In this document: one piece after another, positions 1-6,372 of the stretch
Numbering within the stretch: position 1 is the first letter of the stretch
Layout: each line of letters starts with the position of its first letter
DNA from: an uncultured Oscillospiraceae bacterium
GTDB taxonomy: Bacteria > Bacillota > Clostridia > Oscillospirales > Oscillospiraceae
Assembly: GCA_934589225.1 (NCBI GenBank)
Contig: CAKTNS010000058.1
Coordinates: forward strand, 1 to 12,678
DNA: 12,678 nucleotides
Direction: 5' to 3'
The notes under the pieces: generated by a model
What the model was told of the DNA's origin: nothing
What the model saw: the letters and a program-made list of their open reading frames with translations, nothing else
The model's database searches: none
Translations under genes and position numbers: made by a program

Positions 1-50
1 CACGGTAACGTGTGGAGCTGACTGATACTAATAAGCCGAAAGCTTGACCA
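1..50 (+). rRNA. rrl: 23S ribosomal RNA, 3' end (partial)
   Basis: The first 50 bases match the conserved 3' terminus of bacterial 23S rRNA: GGAGCTGACTGATACTAATA followed by a GCCGAAAGCTTGACCA ending. Only the tail is inside the window. The exact mature end is not defined by sequence alone and I place it at the GACCA. The 77-nt spacer that follows (51-127), with its TGTTCAGTTTTCAAGG stretch, resembles the processing region downstream of Firmicutes 23S genes. Confidence 0.93.
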
Positions 51-127
51 AAGCGCAGGCTCAGTGAAGGCTTTCAAAAAGATTGCAAAAGCACAGTGTT
101 CAGTTTTCAAGGTATATGGCACAATAT

Positions 128-203
128 GCGCCTTTAGCTCAGTTGGTAGAGCAACTGACTCTTAATCAGTGGGTCCCGGGTTCGAGTCCCTGAAGGCGCA
201 CCA
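128..203 (+). tRNA. tRNA-Lys (anticodon CTT)
   Basis: A complete cloverleaf can be folded by eye. The acceptor stem GCGCCTT (128-134) pairs with AAGGCGC (193-199). The D arm carries AGCTCAGTTGGTAGAGC. The anticodon stem ACTGA/TCAGT encloses the loop CTCTTAA, with anticodon CTT at 161-163, which reads the lysine codon AAG. The T arm contains GGTTCGAGTCC. The discriminator base A200 is followed by a genome-encoded CCA (201-203). It sits between 23S and 5S and is probably excised from the rRNA operon transcript, since no separate promoter is evident. Confidence 0.97.
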
Positions 204-257
204 GAGGTTAAAAGCTCCGGCTTTTGACATAACAGCTGCCTTGTGCAGCCTACATAA

Positions 258-372
258 GTTGGTATTGATTGCGACGAGGGTCCACCTGTTCCCATCCCGA
301 ACACAGAAGTTAAGCTCGTCTGCGCCGACAATACTTGCAGGGTGACTTGCCGGGAAGATAGGTAATGCCAAC
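258..372 (+). rRNA. rrf: 5S ribosomal RNA
   Basis: The roughly 115-nt sequence has the 5S hallmarks. The terminal helix GTTGGTA (258-264) pairs with TGCCAAC (366-372). The conserved CACCTGTTCCCATCCCGAAC and AGAAGTTAAGCTC segments are present, followed by the GGGTGACTTGCCGGGA arm. It is the last gene of the rRNA operon and is followed within 10 nt by a terminator. End positions are set from the terminal helix and could be off by one or two bases. Confidence 0.95.
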
Positions 373-378
373 ATAAGA

Positions 379-412
379 AACCGCTTCGTGAAAACGAGGC
401 GGTTCTTTTTTT
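379..412 (+). terminator. Rho-independent terminator of the rRNA operon
   Basis: AACCGCTTCGT (379-389) pairs with ACGAGGCGGTT (394-404), including one G-U pair, around a GAAA loop, and is followed by a T-rich tract (C then seven T). It is placed directly after 5S, as expected for rRNA operon termination. Confidence 0.9.
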
Positions 413-415
413 ATA

Positions 416-443
416 ATTGACAATTGACAATGGACAATTGACA
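416..443 (+). repeat. Heptamer array (ATTGACA)4, block A
   Basis: Four head-to-tail 7-bp units: ATTGACA, ATTGACA, ATGGACA, ATTGACA. The third unit carries a T-to-G change that recurs at the same place in two other arrays of this window (5275-5302 and the inverted 6373-6400). Each unit contains TTGACA, identical to the sigma-A -35 consensus. The array marks the left edge of the first repeat block and begins immediately after the rRNA terminator. Confidence 0.9.
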
Positions 444-467
444 ATTATCCGACAAGGGACGTGCCAG

Positions 468-945
468 TTTTTAATCACGTTGGTTTAAAAAATGCACCAA
501 TCAGCGAAACCGTAGGGAACGGCCTATGTGCCGTTCCGGGACGTTGCGAATACAACCCGTGCGGATAAATGGAACCACGCAATGTAGCGGCGATGATTCA
601 TCGCCAAACAACGTAACGAATATAACCCGTAAGAATGAACGGTACTACGTCCCAACGTGTATGTAGGGGCGGCAATCTGCCGCCCGCTACGTTCCGAATA
701 CAACCTGTGTGGATGAACGGTGCTACCCTCCGGTATGTCATTCCGACCGCAGCGAAGCGGAGTGGAGGAATCCACCACGTGGGAGGAAGAACCAACACAA
801 GATAAAACTTGCTGCTTGGGAAGATTCCTCGACTCACTGCGTTCGCTCGGAATGACATGTCGGGGGGTGGTTCTGTTCAGCCAAACAGGTTGTATTCGGA
901 ACGCTGCATGGCGATGAATCATCGCCGCTACGTTGCGTGGTCCAG
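468..945. repeat. Composite palindromic repeat block A
   Basis: This gene-free stretch is a chain of hairpin modules joined by a recurring linker of the type ACGTTNCGAATACAACCNGTG...GAACGGT. In order it holds: a left-end segment (468-499); hairpin module h1 (GGAACGGCC/GCCGTTCC, about 500-580); h2 (GGCGATGATTCATCGCC, about 577-650); h3 (GGGCGGCA/TGCCGCCC, about 652-733); a long palindrome (734-861); then an inverted copy of the linker and h2 (about 862-945). The bases 500-540 are identical to 5428-5468, and 577-606 to 5507-5536, in block B. Long open frames across it are repeat translations with no protein character. I see no coding gene here. Confidence 0.85.
734..861. repeat. MITE-like long palindrome, block A copy
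   Basis: The left arm begins TATGTCATTCCGACCGCAGC (734) and continues through GGAGTGGAGGAATCCA. The right arm (about 822-861) reads AGATTCCTCGACTCACTGCG then TTCGCTCGGAATGACATG, an imperfect inverted copy. The roughly 45-nt interior is unlike its block B counterpart. Similar CATTCCGA...GAGGAATC inverted repeats are widespread between bacterial genes. No transposase is present, so any mobility would depend on an enzyme elsewhere. Confidence 0.75.
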
Positions 946-965
946 TTTGACCCGGGGAAATTTAT

Positions 966-1076
966 GTGACCCGGATTGCCGTAAAAATACACAATGAAGC
1001 AAAAGAAATGGATTTGATGCATTGTTGCAAAGGGCATAATCCACAAGCAAAAGAAAAAATTCAAGAACTTTTCTAG
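966..1076 (+). CDS. Possible 36-residue small ORF or gene remnant
   Basis: A GTG at 966, six bases after a weak GGGGAA ribosome-binding-like site (954-959), opens a frame of 36 codons ending at TAG 1074-1076. An internal ATG at 1008 would give 22 residues. The product is lysine-rich (…AKEMDLMHCCKGHNPQAKEK…) with a Cys-Cys pair and a charged, possibly helical C-terminus. The codons are AT-rich (AAA, GAA, AAT), unlike the GC-rich neighbours. I do not recognise it. It could be a small gene, the 3' remnant of a lost gene, or chance. It ends 6 bases before the -35 box of the ABC operon promoter. Confidence 0.2.
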   Translation: MTRIAVKIHNEAKEMDLMHCCKGHNPQAKEKIQELF

Positions 1077-1082
1077 TAAGGA

Positions 1083-1111
1083 TTGACAAGTGAAAAACAT
1101 GTGTCTATAAT
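1083..1111 (+). promoter_or_regulatory. Consensus sigma-A promoter of the ABC importer operon
   Basis: TTGACA (1083-1088) and TATAAT (1106-1111) are both perfect consensus hexamers with the optimal 17-bp spacing. The spacer holds an imperfect inverted repeat, GACAAGTG...CATGTGTC (1085-1105), which could be an operator. Downstream, TTGGG-GAACA-CCCAA (1124-1138) is a short perfect inverted repeat in the leader. No recognisable Fur box is seen. The leader runs about 45 nt to the start codon at 1164, preceded by GGAGGA at 1151-1156. Confidence 0.88.
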
Positions 1112-1163
1112 AGGTTCAGTTCGTTGGGGAACACCCAAAATATGAAGAACGGAGGAATTTAGA

Positions 1164-2351
1164 ATGAAAAAGTATTTGGCATTGCTTCTGACGCTTGCCA
1201 TGGTTCTGACCCTGGCTGCCTGCGGCGGGAAGACGGAAGCGCCTGCTGCTACCACCGCGGCTCCCGCGGCCGATGCTGCGCCCGCTGCCACGGATGCGCC
1301 CAAGGCTGAAAGCAAGTATCCCAGCTATTTTGACGGTATGGAGGACCTGATCGCCGCGGCCCAGGCTGACGGGGAGCTGACGGTTTACGGCTCCTGCGAG
1401 GAAGAGTATCTGGCCGCTGCCTGCCAGCATTTCCAGGAGCTCTTCGGCATCAAGGTCAACTATCAGCGCCTGTCCACCGGTGAGGTCCAGGCCAAGATCG
1501 AAGAAGAAAACGGCAACCCCTCCGGCGACGTCTGGTTCGGCGGCACCACCGACCCCTACAACGTCTGCGCTTCCAAGGGCCTGCTTGAAAAGTATGAGGC
1601 CAAGAACGCTTCCCATCTGCTCAGCGACATGTATAGAGACAAGGATGGCCAGTGGTACGGCATTTACAAGGGCATCCTGGGCTTCATGGTCAACACCGAT
1701 GAGCTGACCCGCCTGAACCTGGAAAAGCCCGCCGACTGGCAGGACCTGCTGAAGCCCGAGTACAAGGGCCTGATTTGGCTGTCCAACTACAACACCGCCG
1801 GTACCGCCAAGCTGGTCATCAATACCATGATCCAGAAGTACGGCCATGACGAGGGCATCCAGTACCTGGTAGACCTGGACAAGAACATTGAAGTCTACAC
1901 CAAGTCCGGCTCCGGCCCCTCCAAGAACGTGGGCACCGGCGAGTGCGTCATCGGCATCGGCTTCCTGCATGACGGCATCACCCAGATCGTGGACAACGGC
2001 TACACCAACGTGGAGCTGATCATCCCCTCCTCCGGCACCTCCTTTGAGGTGGGCGCCACCGCCATTTTCAAGGGCGCTACCCATGAGAATGCCGCCAAGC
2101 TGTGGATCGAGTACGCCCTGTCTCCCGAGTGCGTGAATCTGGCTGCCGACAACGGCTCTTACCAGTTCCTGTGCATTGACAACGCCACCCAGCCCGAGGT
2201 TGCCATGCAGTTCGGTCTGGACCCCGACAACGTGATGGACTATGACTTCGAGGATGCCAAGCAGAACATCGGCACTTACATTGAGGAAGTCATGAAGGCC
2301 CTGAATGCTGGCGGCGCGGATACCGGCGAGGACCGTTTCAAGACCGCGTAA
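1164..2351 (+). CDS. ABC transporter substrate-binding lipoprotein (AfuA/FbpA-like)
   Basis: This 395-residue secreted lipoprotein should capture the substrate of the ABC importer encoded just downstream. It has a signal peptide with lipobox LAAC and acylated Cys20, then an Ala/Pro/Thr-rich linker (about 22-48), then a type II periplasmic-binding fold. The segments GELTVYGSCEEEYLAA, GDVWFGGTTDPYN, and GTSFEVGATAIFKGATHENA followed by LWIEYALSPE are typical of the COG1840 family (ferric iron, 2-aminoethylphosphonate or sugar-phosphate binders). The adjacent tyrosine pair that binds iron in FbpA proteins is not apparent, so the ligand is open. The ATG at 1164 is chosen because GGAGGA precedes it by 7 nt and it starts the signal peptide. 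It is the first gene of a three-gene operon. Confidence 0.9.
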   Translation: MKKYLALLLTLAMVLTLAACGGKTEAPAATTAAPAADAAPAATDAPKAESKYPSYFDGMEDLIAAAQADGELTVYGSCEEEYLAAACQHFQELFGIKVNYQRLSTGEVQAKIEEENGNPSGDVWFGGTTDPYNVCASKGLLEKYEAKNASHLLSDMYRDKDGQWYGIYKGILGFMVNTDELTRLNLEKPADWQDLLKPEYKGLIWLSNYNTAGTAKLVINTMIQKYGHDEGIQYLVDLDKNIEVYTKSGSGPSKNVGTGECVIGIGFLHDGITQIVDNGYTNVELIIPSSGTSFEVGATAIFKGATHENAAKLWIEYALSPECVNLAADNGSYQFLCIDNATQPEVAMQFGLDPDNVMDYDFEDAKQNIGTYIEEVMKALNAGGADTGEDRFKTA

Positions 2352-2366
2352 ACACACACCTACCCC

Positions 2367-2392
2367 CCGGCGGCGGCGATGGCCGCCGCCGG
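2367..2392 (+). other. GC-rich intercistronic hairpin
   Basis: A perfect 11-bp stem, CCGGCGGCGGC (2367-2377) with GCCGCCGCCGG (2382-2392), closes a GATG tetraloop. No T tract follows (AATTGTTTCC), so it is not a standard terminator. Its place between binding protein and permease, as in other binding-protein-dependent importers, suggests an mRNA stabiliser or partial attenuator that keeps the binding protein more abundant than the membrane subunits. That role is inferred. Confidence 0.75.
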
Positions 2393-2430
2393 AATTGTTT
2401 CCGAAATGAGATAAGGAGGGACCTACGCCT

Positions 2431-4140
2431 ATGGCAAAGAACCAGAGCGCGGCGCTGGACCGGAAAAAGCTGATGGCTGACCCCATCATGGTGACCACCA
2501 TTGCGGTGCTGATCGCCTTTTTGACCTTGTTTATCCTCTACCCACTGGCCATACTGCTGGTGGACAGCCTGGTGGGAGACGGCAGCTTCGGCGTCGGGGT
2601 GTTCCGGCGTATTTTTGACATGCCCTCCTTTACCCGGGCCATTACCAATACCTTAAAAGTGGGCTTCCTGGTAGGCATTCTCTCCACCCTGGTGGGGCTG
2701 CTGTTTGCCTATGTGGAAGTTTACGTGAAAATGGACAAATTCGCCGGGGGGCTGTTTAAGGTGGTCTCCATGCTGCCGGTGGTGTCGCCGCCCTTTGTAT
2801 TGAGCCTTTCCATGATCATGCTCTTCGGCAAGGCGGGCATCATCACCCGGTATGTGCTGGGGATCTATGACAACAGCGTCTATGGCTTCTGGGGCATTGC
2901 GGTGGTCCAGACCCTGACCTTCTTCCCGGTGTGCTATATGATGCTGAAAGGCCTGCTTAAAAACATCGACCCCTCCCTGGAGGAGGCCGCCCGGGATATG
3001 GGCGCTTCCCGGTGGAAAGTCTTTACCAGCGTCACCCTGCCTTTGATGCTGCCGGGCCTTGGCAACGCCTTTTTGGTGACCTTTATCGAGTCCATTGCGG
3101 ACTTTGCCAACCCCATGATCATCGGCGGCTCCTATGATACCCTGGCCACCACCATCTATTTGCAGATCACCGGCGCCTACGACAAGGCCGGTGCCGCCGC
3201 CATGGCGGTGGTGCTGCTGTGCATCACCCTGGCCATGTTCGCCGTGCAGAAATACTACTTAGAGCGGAAAACCGCCGCAACCCTCACCGGCAAGGCCTCC
3301 CGGGGCCGGATGCTGATCACCGACAAGAGCGTCAAAATCCCCCTGACGGTGCTCTGCGCCCTGGTTGCCCTGTTCGTCATTATGATGTACCTGTGCGTCC
3401 CCATCGGGGCCTGCTTCCCCACCTGGGGCTTTAAGTTCTTCCCCCTGACGGGCAAGTGGTTCAAGCTGGTGTTCAGCCGCTATCACGGGTTCCAGGCCTT
3501 CCGGGATTCCTTCATCTTGAGCCTGATCGCCTCCCCCATTACGGCCCTTTTGAGCATGATCATTTCCTATCTGGTGGTCAAGCGGAATTTCAAATCCAAG
3601 GGCTTTATTGAGGCCGTGTCCATGCTGGCCATGGCCGTGCCCGGCACGGTGCTGGGCGTGGGCTACATCCGGGGCTTCTCCGGCGGACTCTTCCACACGG
3701 GCCTGTTACAGGGGCTTTACGGCACCGCGGGCATTCTCATCATCGTCTTTGTGGTGCGGTCCCTGCCCACGGGCACCCGCAGCGGCATTTCCGCTCTGCG
3801 GCAGATCGACAAGTCCATCGAGGAATCCGCCTACGATATGGGGGCGGACAGCTTCCGGGTGTTTATGACCGTGACCCTGCCCCTTATCAAGGATTCCTTC
3901 CTCAGCGGCCTGGTGACCGCCTTTGTCCGGAGCATTACCGCTATTTCCGCCATCATCCTGCTGGTGACCCCCCAGTTCCTGCTGATCACCGTGCAGATCA
4001 ACGAATTTGCCGAAAAGGGCTCCTACAGCCTGGCCTGCGCCTTTGCCACCATCCTCATCGCCATTACCTACGGGTCCGTGCTGCTGATGAATCTGGTGAC
4101 CAAATACTTCGGCACCAGCAGAAAAATCAAGGAGGGCTAA
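2431..4140 (+). CDS. ABC transporter permease, two fused membrane domains (AfuB/FbpB-like)
   Basis: The 569-residue integral membrane protein forms the whole transmembrane channel of the importer in one chain. Two homologous halves, each with about six hydrophobic helices, are joined near residues 275-305. Each half has the cytoplasmic EAA loop that contacts the ATPase: EEAARDMGASRWKVF with TLPLMLPG (about 184-207), and EESAYDMGADSFRVF with TLPLIKDSF (about 464-487). This fused architecture and length fit the COG1178 iron/thiamine/phosphonate permeases. The first helix spans about 20-45. The start has AAGGAGG (2413-2419) 11 nt upstream. The gene follows the binding protein by 79 nt and precedes the ATPase by 3 nt. 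Confidence 0.93.
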   Translation: MAKNQSAALDRKKLMADPIMVTTIAVLIAFLTLFILYPLAILLVDSLVGDGSFGVGVFRRIFDMPSFTRAITNTLKVGFLVGILSTLVGLLFAYVEVYVKMDKFAGGLFKVVSMLPVVSPPFVLSLSMIMLFGKAGIITRYVLGIYDNSVYGFWGIAVVQTLTFFPVCYMMLKGLLKNIDPSLEEAARDMGASRWKVFTSVTLPLMLPGLGNAFLVTFIESIADFANPMIIGGSYDTLATTIYLQITGAYDKAGAAAMAVVLLCITLAMFAVQKYYLERKTAATLTGKASRGRMLITDKSVKIPLTVLCALVALFVIMMYLCVPIGACFPTWGFKFFPLTGKWFKLVFSRYHGFQAFRDSFILSLIASPITALLSMIISYLVVKRNFKSKGFIEAVSMLAMAVPGTVLGVGYIRGFSGGLFHTGLLQGLYGTAGILIIVFVVRSLPTGTRSGISALRQIDKSIEESAYDMGADSFRVFMTVTLPLIKDSFLSGLVTAFVRSITAISAIILLVTPQFLLITVQINEFAEKGSYSLACAFATILIAITYGSVLLMNLVTKYFGTSRKIKEG

Positions 4141-4143
4141 GCC

Positions 4144-5220
4144 ATGGAAAAAGTGAAAAAAGGCGTTCGTCTGGAGCACATCTCCAAAATTTACCAGGAC
4201 CCCAAAACCGGCAAGGATTTTTACGCCGTGAAGGACAATTCCCTGACCATCGCCCCGGGGGAGTTTGTGACCTTGCTTGGCCCCTCCGGCTGCGGCAAGA
4301 CCACCACATTGCGGATGATCGCGGGCTTTGAAAGCCCCGACGAGGGTGAAATTTACCTGGGCGACGAGCCCATCAACGCCCTGACCCCCAACAAGCGGGA
4401 TACGGCCATGGTGTTCCAGAGCTATGCCCTGCTGCCCCATTACAATGTCTTCGACAACGTGGCCTACGGTCTCAAACTGCGCCACGTGCCCAAGGACCAG
4501 ATCAAAGAGCGAGTCCTAAAAATTCTGGACCTGGTGGAGCTGACGGGCATGGAGGGCCGCATGACCAACCAGCTCTCCGGCGGCCAGCAGCAGCGGGTGG
4601 CCCTGGCCAGAGCCCTGGTCATTGAGCCCAGTGTGCTGCTGTTTGACGAGCCTTTGTCCAACCTGGATGCCAAGCTCCGGGTGACCATGCGGACGGAGAT
4701 CCGCCGCATCCAGCAGGAGGTGGGCATCACCGCCATTTACGTCACCCATGACCAGAGCGAGGCCATGGCCCTGTCTGACCGGATCATCATCATGCGCTCC
4801 GGCGTGGTGGAGCAGATCGGCTCCCCCCAGGAGATTTACTATCACCCGGTGAATGAATTCGTGGCGGACTTTATCGGAGAGGCCAACTTCCTGAAGGGCA
4901 CCTGCGAAAAGCGGGAGGGTACCCGGGCCCAGATCAACGTGGCCGGGGACATCTGCCACGCGGAAACCGACAAGGATTTGCAGGTGGGCAAAGAATACAC
5001 CATCGTCCTCCGCCCCGAGGCCGCCAGCCTGGCCGAATCCGGCGGGCTCCCCTGCAAGGTGGTGCTGTCCTGCTTCATGGGCAGCTACCAGAATTACCAC
5101 GTCATGGTGGGCTCCACCCTGGTAAAGCTCACAGACCCCAACCCCAAGAACAAAAAGATCTACCAAGTAGGGGAGACCTGCCACCTGGTATTCGACCCGG
5201 AAAGCGTCCATGTGCTGTGA
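4144..5220 (+). CDS. ABC transporter ATP-binding protein (AfuC/PotA-like)
   Basis: The 358-residue cytoplasmic ATPase drives the importer. Visible motifs in order are Walker A GPSGCGKT (46-53), Q-loop Gln92 in VFQSYALLPH, signature LSGGQQQR (144-151), Walker B VLLFDEP (164-170), D-loop SNLDA, and switch His202 in VTHDQSEA. The C-terminal stretch (about 245-358) is the TOBE-type regulatory domain usual in COG3842 proteins, where members serve iron, polyamine, phosphonate or molybdate importers. Motifs alone cannot choose among these. The ribosome binding site AAGGAGGG (4129-4136) lies inside the end of the permease gene, indicating tight co-expression. A terminator follows the stop codon within 5 nt. 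Confidence 0.95.
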   Translation: MEKVKKGVRLEHISKIYQDPKTGKDFYAVKDNSLTIAPGEFVTLLGPSGCGKTTTLRMIAGFESPDEGEIYLGDEPINALTPNKRDTAMVFQSYALLPHYNVFDNVAYGLKLRHVPKDQIKERVLKILDLVELTGMEGRMTNQLSGGQQQRVALARALVIEPSVLLFDEPLSNLDAKLRVTMRTEIRRIQQEVGITAIYVTHDQSEAMALSDRIIIMRSGVVEQIGSPQEIYYHPVNEFVADFIGEANFLKGTCEKREGTRAQINVAGDICHAETDKDLQVGKEYTIVLRPEAASLAESGGLPCKVVLSCFMGSYQNYHVMVGSTLVKLTDPNPKNKKIYQVGETCHLVFDPESVHVL

Positions 5221-5224
5221 ATTT

Positions 5225-5258
5225 TGCCGCACCGAGCAATCGGTGCGGCAGTTTTTTT
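5225..5258 (+). terminator. Rho-independent terminator of the ABC importer operon
   Basis: A perfect 11-bp stem, TGCCGCACCGA (5225-5235) with TCGGTGCGGCA (5240-5250), closes a GCAA tetraloop and is followed by G and seven T (5252-5258). It is strong and sits right after the ATPase stop codon. Confidence 0.95.
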
Positions 5259-5274
5259 GGAGGAGAACAAGGGA

Positions 5275-5302
5275 GTTGACAGTTGACAGTGGACAGTTGA
5301 CA
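5275..5302 (+). repeat. Heptamer array (GTTGACA)4
   Basis: Four 7-bp units: GTTGACA, GTTGACA, GTGGACA, GTTGACA, followed by GTTA. It has the same order of TTG, TTG, TGG, TTG as the ATTGACA arrays at 416-443 and (inverted) 6373-6400, but with G in the first position. It lies between the ABC operon terminator and the large inverted-repeat block. Confidence 0.88.
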
Positions 5303-5592
5303 GTTATTTGAAATTGACAATTGACAATTGACAATTGACAATTCTGCGTTTTGGGGCGTGGCCCCGGGTGTTTGCACAGGCACAAAAACGGAGGTTTTTA
5401 AATAACGACGGTTGAAAACCAGGACGTATCAGCGAAACCGTAGGGAACGGCCTATGTGCCGTTCCGGGGAACGTGGCAATTATAACCCGTGCTGTTGAAT
5501 GGTATTACGCAATGTAGCGGCGATGATTCATCGCCATAAAACGTCACAAATACAACCCGTATAGATGAACAATATCACCTCACAGCGTGTCC

Positions 5593-5899
5593 GTAGGGGC
5601 GGCAAATCTGCCGCCCGCCACGTTTCGAATACAACCTGTGCGGTTGAACGGTACTGCCTACCAGCGTAACCGTAGGGGCGGCAACCTGCCGCCCGCCACG
5701 TTTCGAATACAACCTGTGTGGTTAAACGGTACCGCCCACCAGCGTAACCGTAGGGGCGGCAACCTGCCGCCCGCCACGTTCCGAATACAACCTGTGTGGT
5801 TGAACGGTACTGCCCACCAGCGTAATCGTAGGGGCGGCAACCTTGCCGCCCGCCACGTTTCGAGTATAACCTGTGCGAACAAAACGGAATCACCCTCCA
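5593..5899. repeat. Tandem 78-79-bp repeats, four units
   Basis: Units start with GTAGGGGCGGC at 5593, 5672, 5750 and 5828. Each holds a hairpin, GGGCGGCA...TGCCGCCC, then a linker CGCCACGTTTCGAATACAAC, then CTGTG...GAACGGTACTGCC and CCAGCGTAA. Units 2 and 3 are nearly identical; the first has an extra A in the hairpin loop region, and the last diverges after ATAACCTGTGCG and runs into the palindrome. Block A has one copy of this unit (about 652-733), so the array is a local expansion. Confidence 0.9.
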
Positions 5900-5900
5900 A

Positions 5901-6033
5901 TATGTCATTCCGACCGCAGCGTTAGCGGAGTGGAGGAATCCACTCAAGCAGCAAAAATAACCTGCGTAAGGTAAAGCTTGCCACTTGAGTAGATCCCTCC
6001 ACTCCGTTTCACTTCGGTCGGGATGATATGTCG
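5901..6033. repeat. MITE-like long palindrome, block B copy
   Basis: The left arm TATGTCATTCCGACCGCAGC (5901), then GGAGTGGAGGAATCCACTCAAG, pairs with the right arm CTTGAGTAGATCCCTCCACT then CCGTTTCACTTCGGTCGGGATGATATG (about 5986-6030). The pairing is imperfect over about 50 bp per side, with a 30-nt interior. It is the same family as 734-861 and occupies the centre of block B, where module orientation flips. Confidence 0.8.
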
Positions 6034-6162
6034 ATAGGTAATACCATTCATCCACACAGGTTGTATTCGAAACGTGGCGGGCGGCTAATAGCCGCCCCTA
6101 CATACGCAACCCCTCTGCGCCTATTGTTCCTACAATGCGGAACGCCGTACCGCGCCTCATCC

Positions 6163-6199
6163 ACCGCCTACGGCGGTCCCCCTTCCCCGAAGGGGAAGG
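6163..6199. repeat. Double-hairpin repeat module
   Basis: Two adjacent perfect hairpins: ACCGCC-TAC-GGCGGT (6163-6177) and CCTTCCCC-GAA-GGGGAAGG (6181-6199), followed by TTTTGCG on the plus strand. The core CATCCACCGCC...CCCCCTTCCCC resembles a scattered intergenic repeat of clostridial genomes, from memory. It is absent from block A and appears inserted between the inverted h3 and inverted h1 modules. Confidence 0.7.
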
Positions 6200-6372
6200 T
6201 TTTGCGTGATACCATTCAACCACACGGGTGATATTCGCAGCGTTCCCGGAACGGCACACAGGCCGTTCCCTACGGTTTCGCTGACACGTCCGTTTTTTCA
6301 ACCACCGTGATTTAAAAACGTTCGTTTTTTGACCCGTAGAGATAAACGATACCACGCGCTAAATCGCAGAAT

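Noticed and set aside
416..443. Promoter for the downstream repeats based on TTGACA units
   Set aside because: The -35-like hexamers recur every 7 bp, but no convincing TATAAT-like hexamer lies 17 bp downstream of them here.
524..922. Open frames on both strands of repeat block A
   Set aside because: They cross hairpin modules and the MITE-like palindrome, are rich in Arg, Ser and Cys as expected from repeat translation, and overlap each other on opposite strands.
1116..2501. 461-codon minus-strand open frame opposite the substrate-binding protein
   Set aside because: It is an antisense shadow produced by GC-rich third positions. It is low-complexity Gly/Val/Leu-rich, while the plus strand encodes a lipoprotein with family motifs and a good ribosome binding site.
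5586..5899. CRISPR array
   Set aside because: The units are about 78 bp with the whole unit conserved; there are no short direct repeats separated by unique spacers and no cas genes.
5528..6055. 175-codon minus-strand open frame with internal amino-acid repeats
   Set aside because: The repetition is the translation of the 78-bp tandem DNA units and palindrome. The hairpins and their linkers are conserved as DNA in both orientations, there is no ribosome binding site, and no protein fold is suggested.
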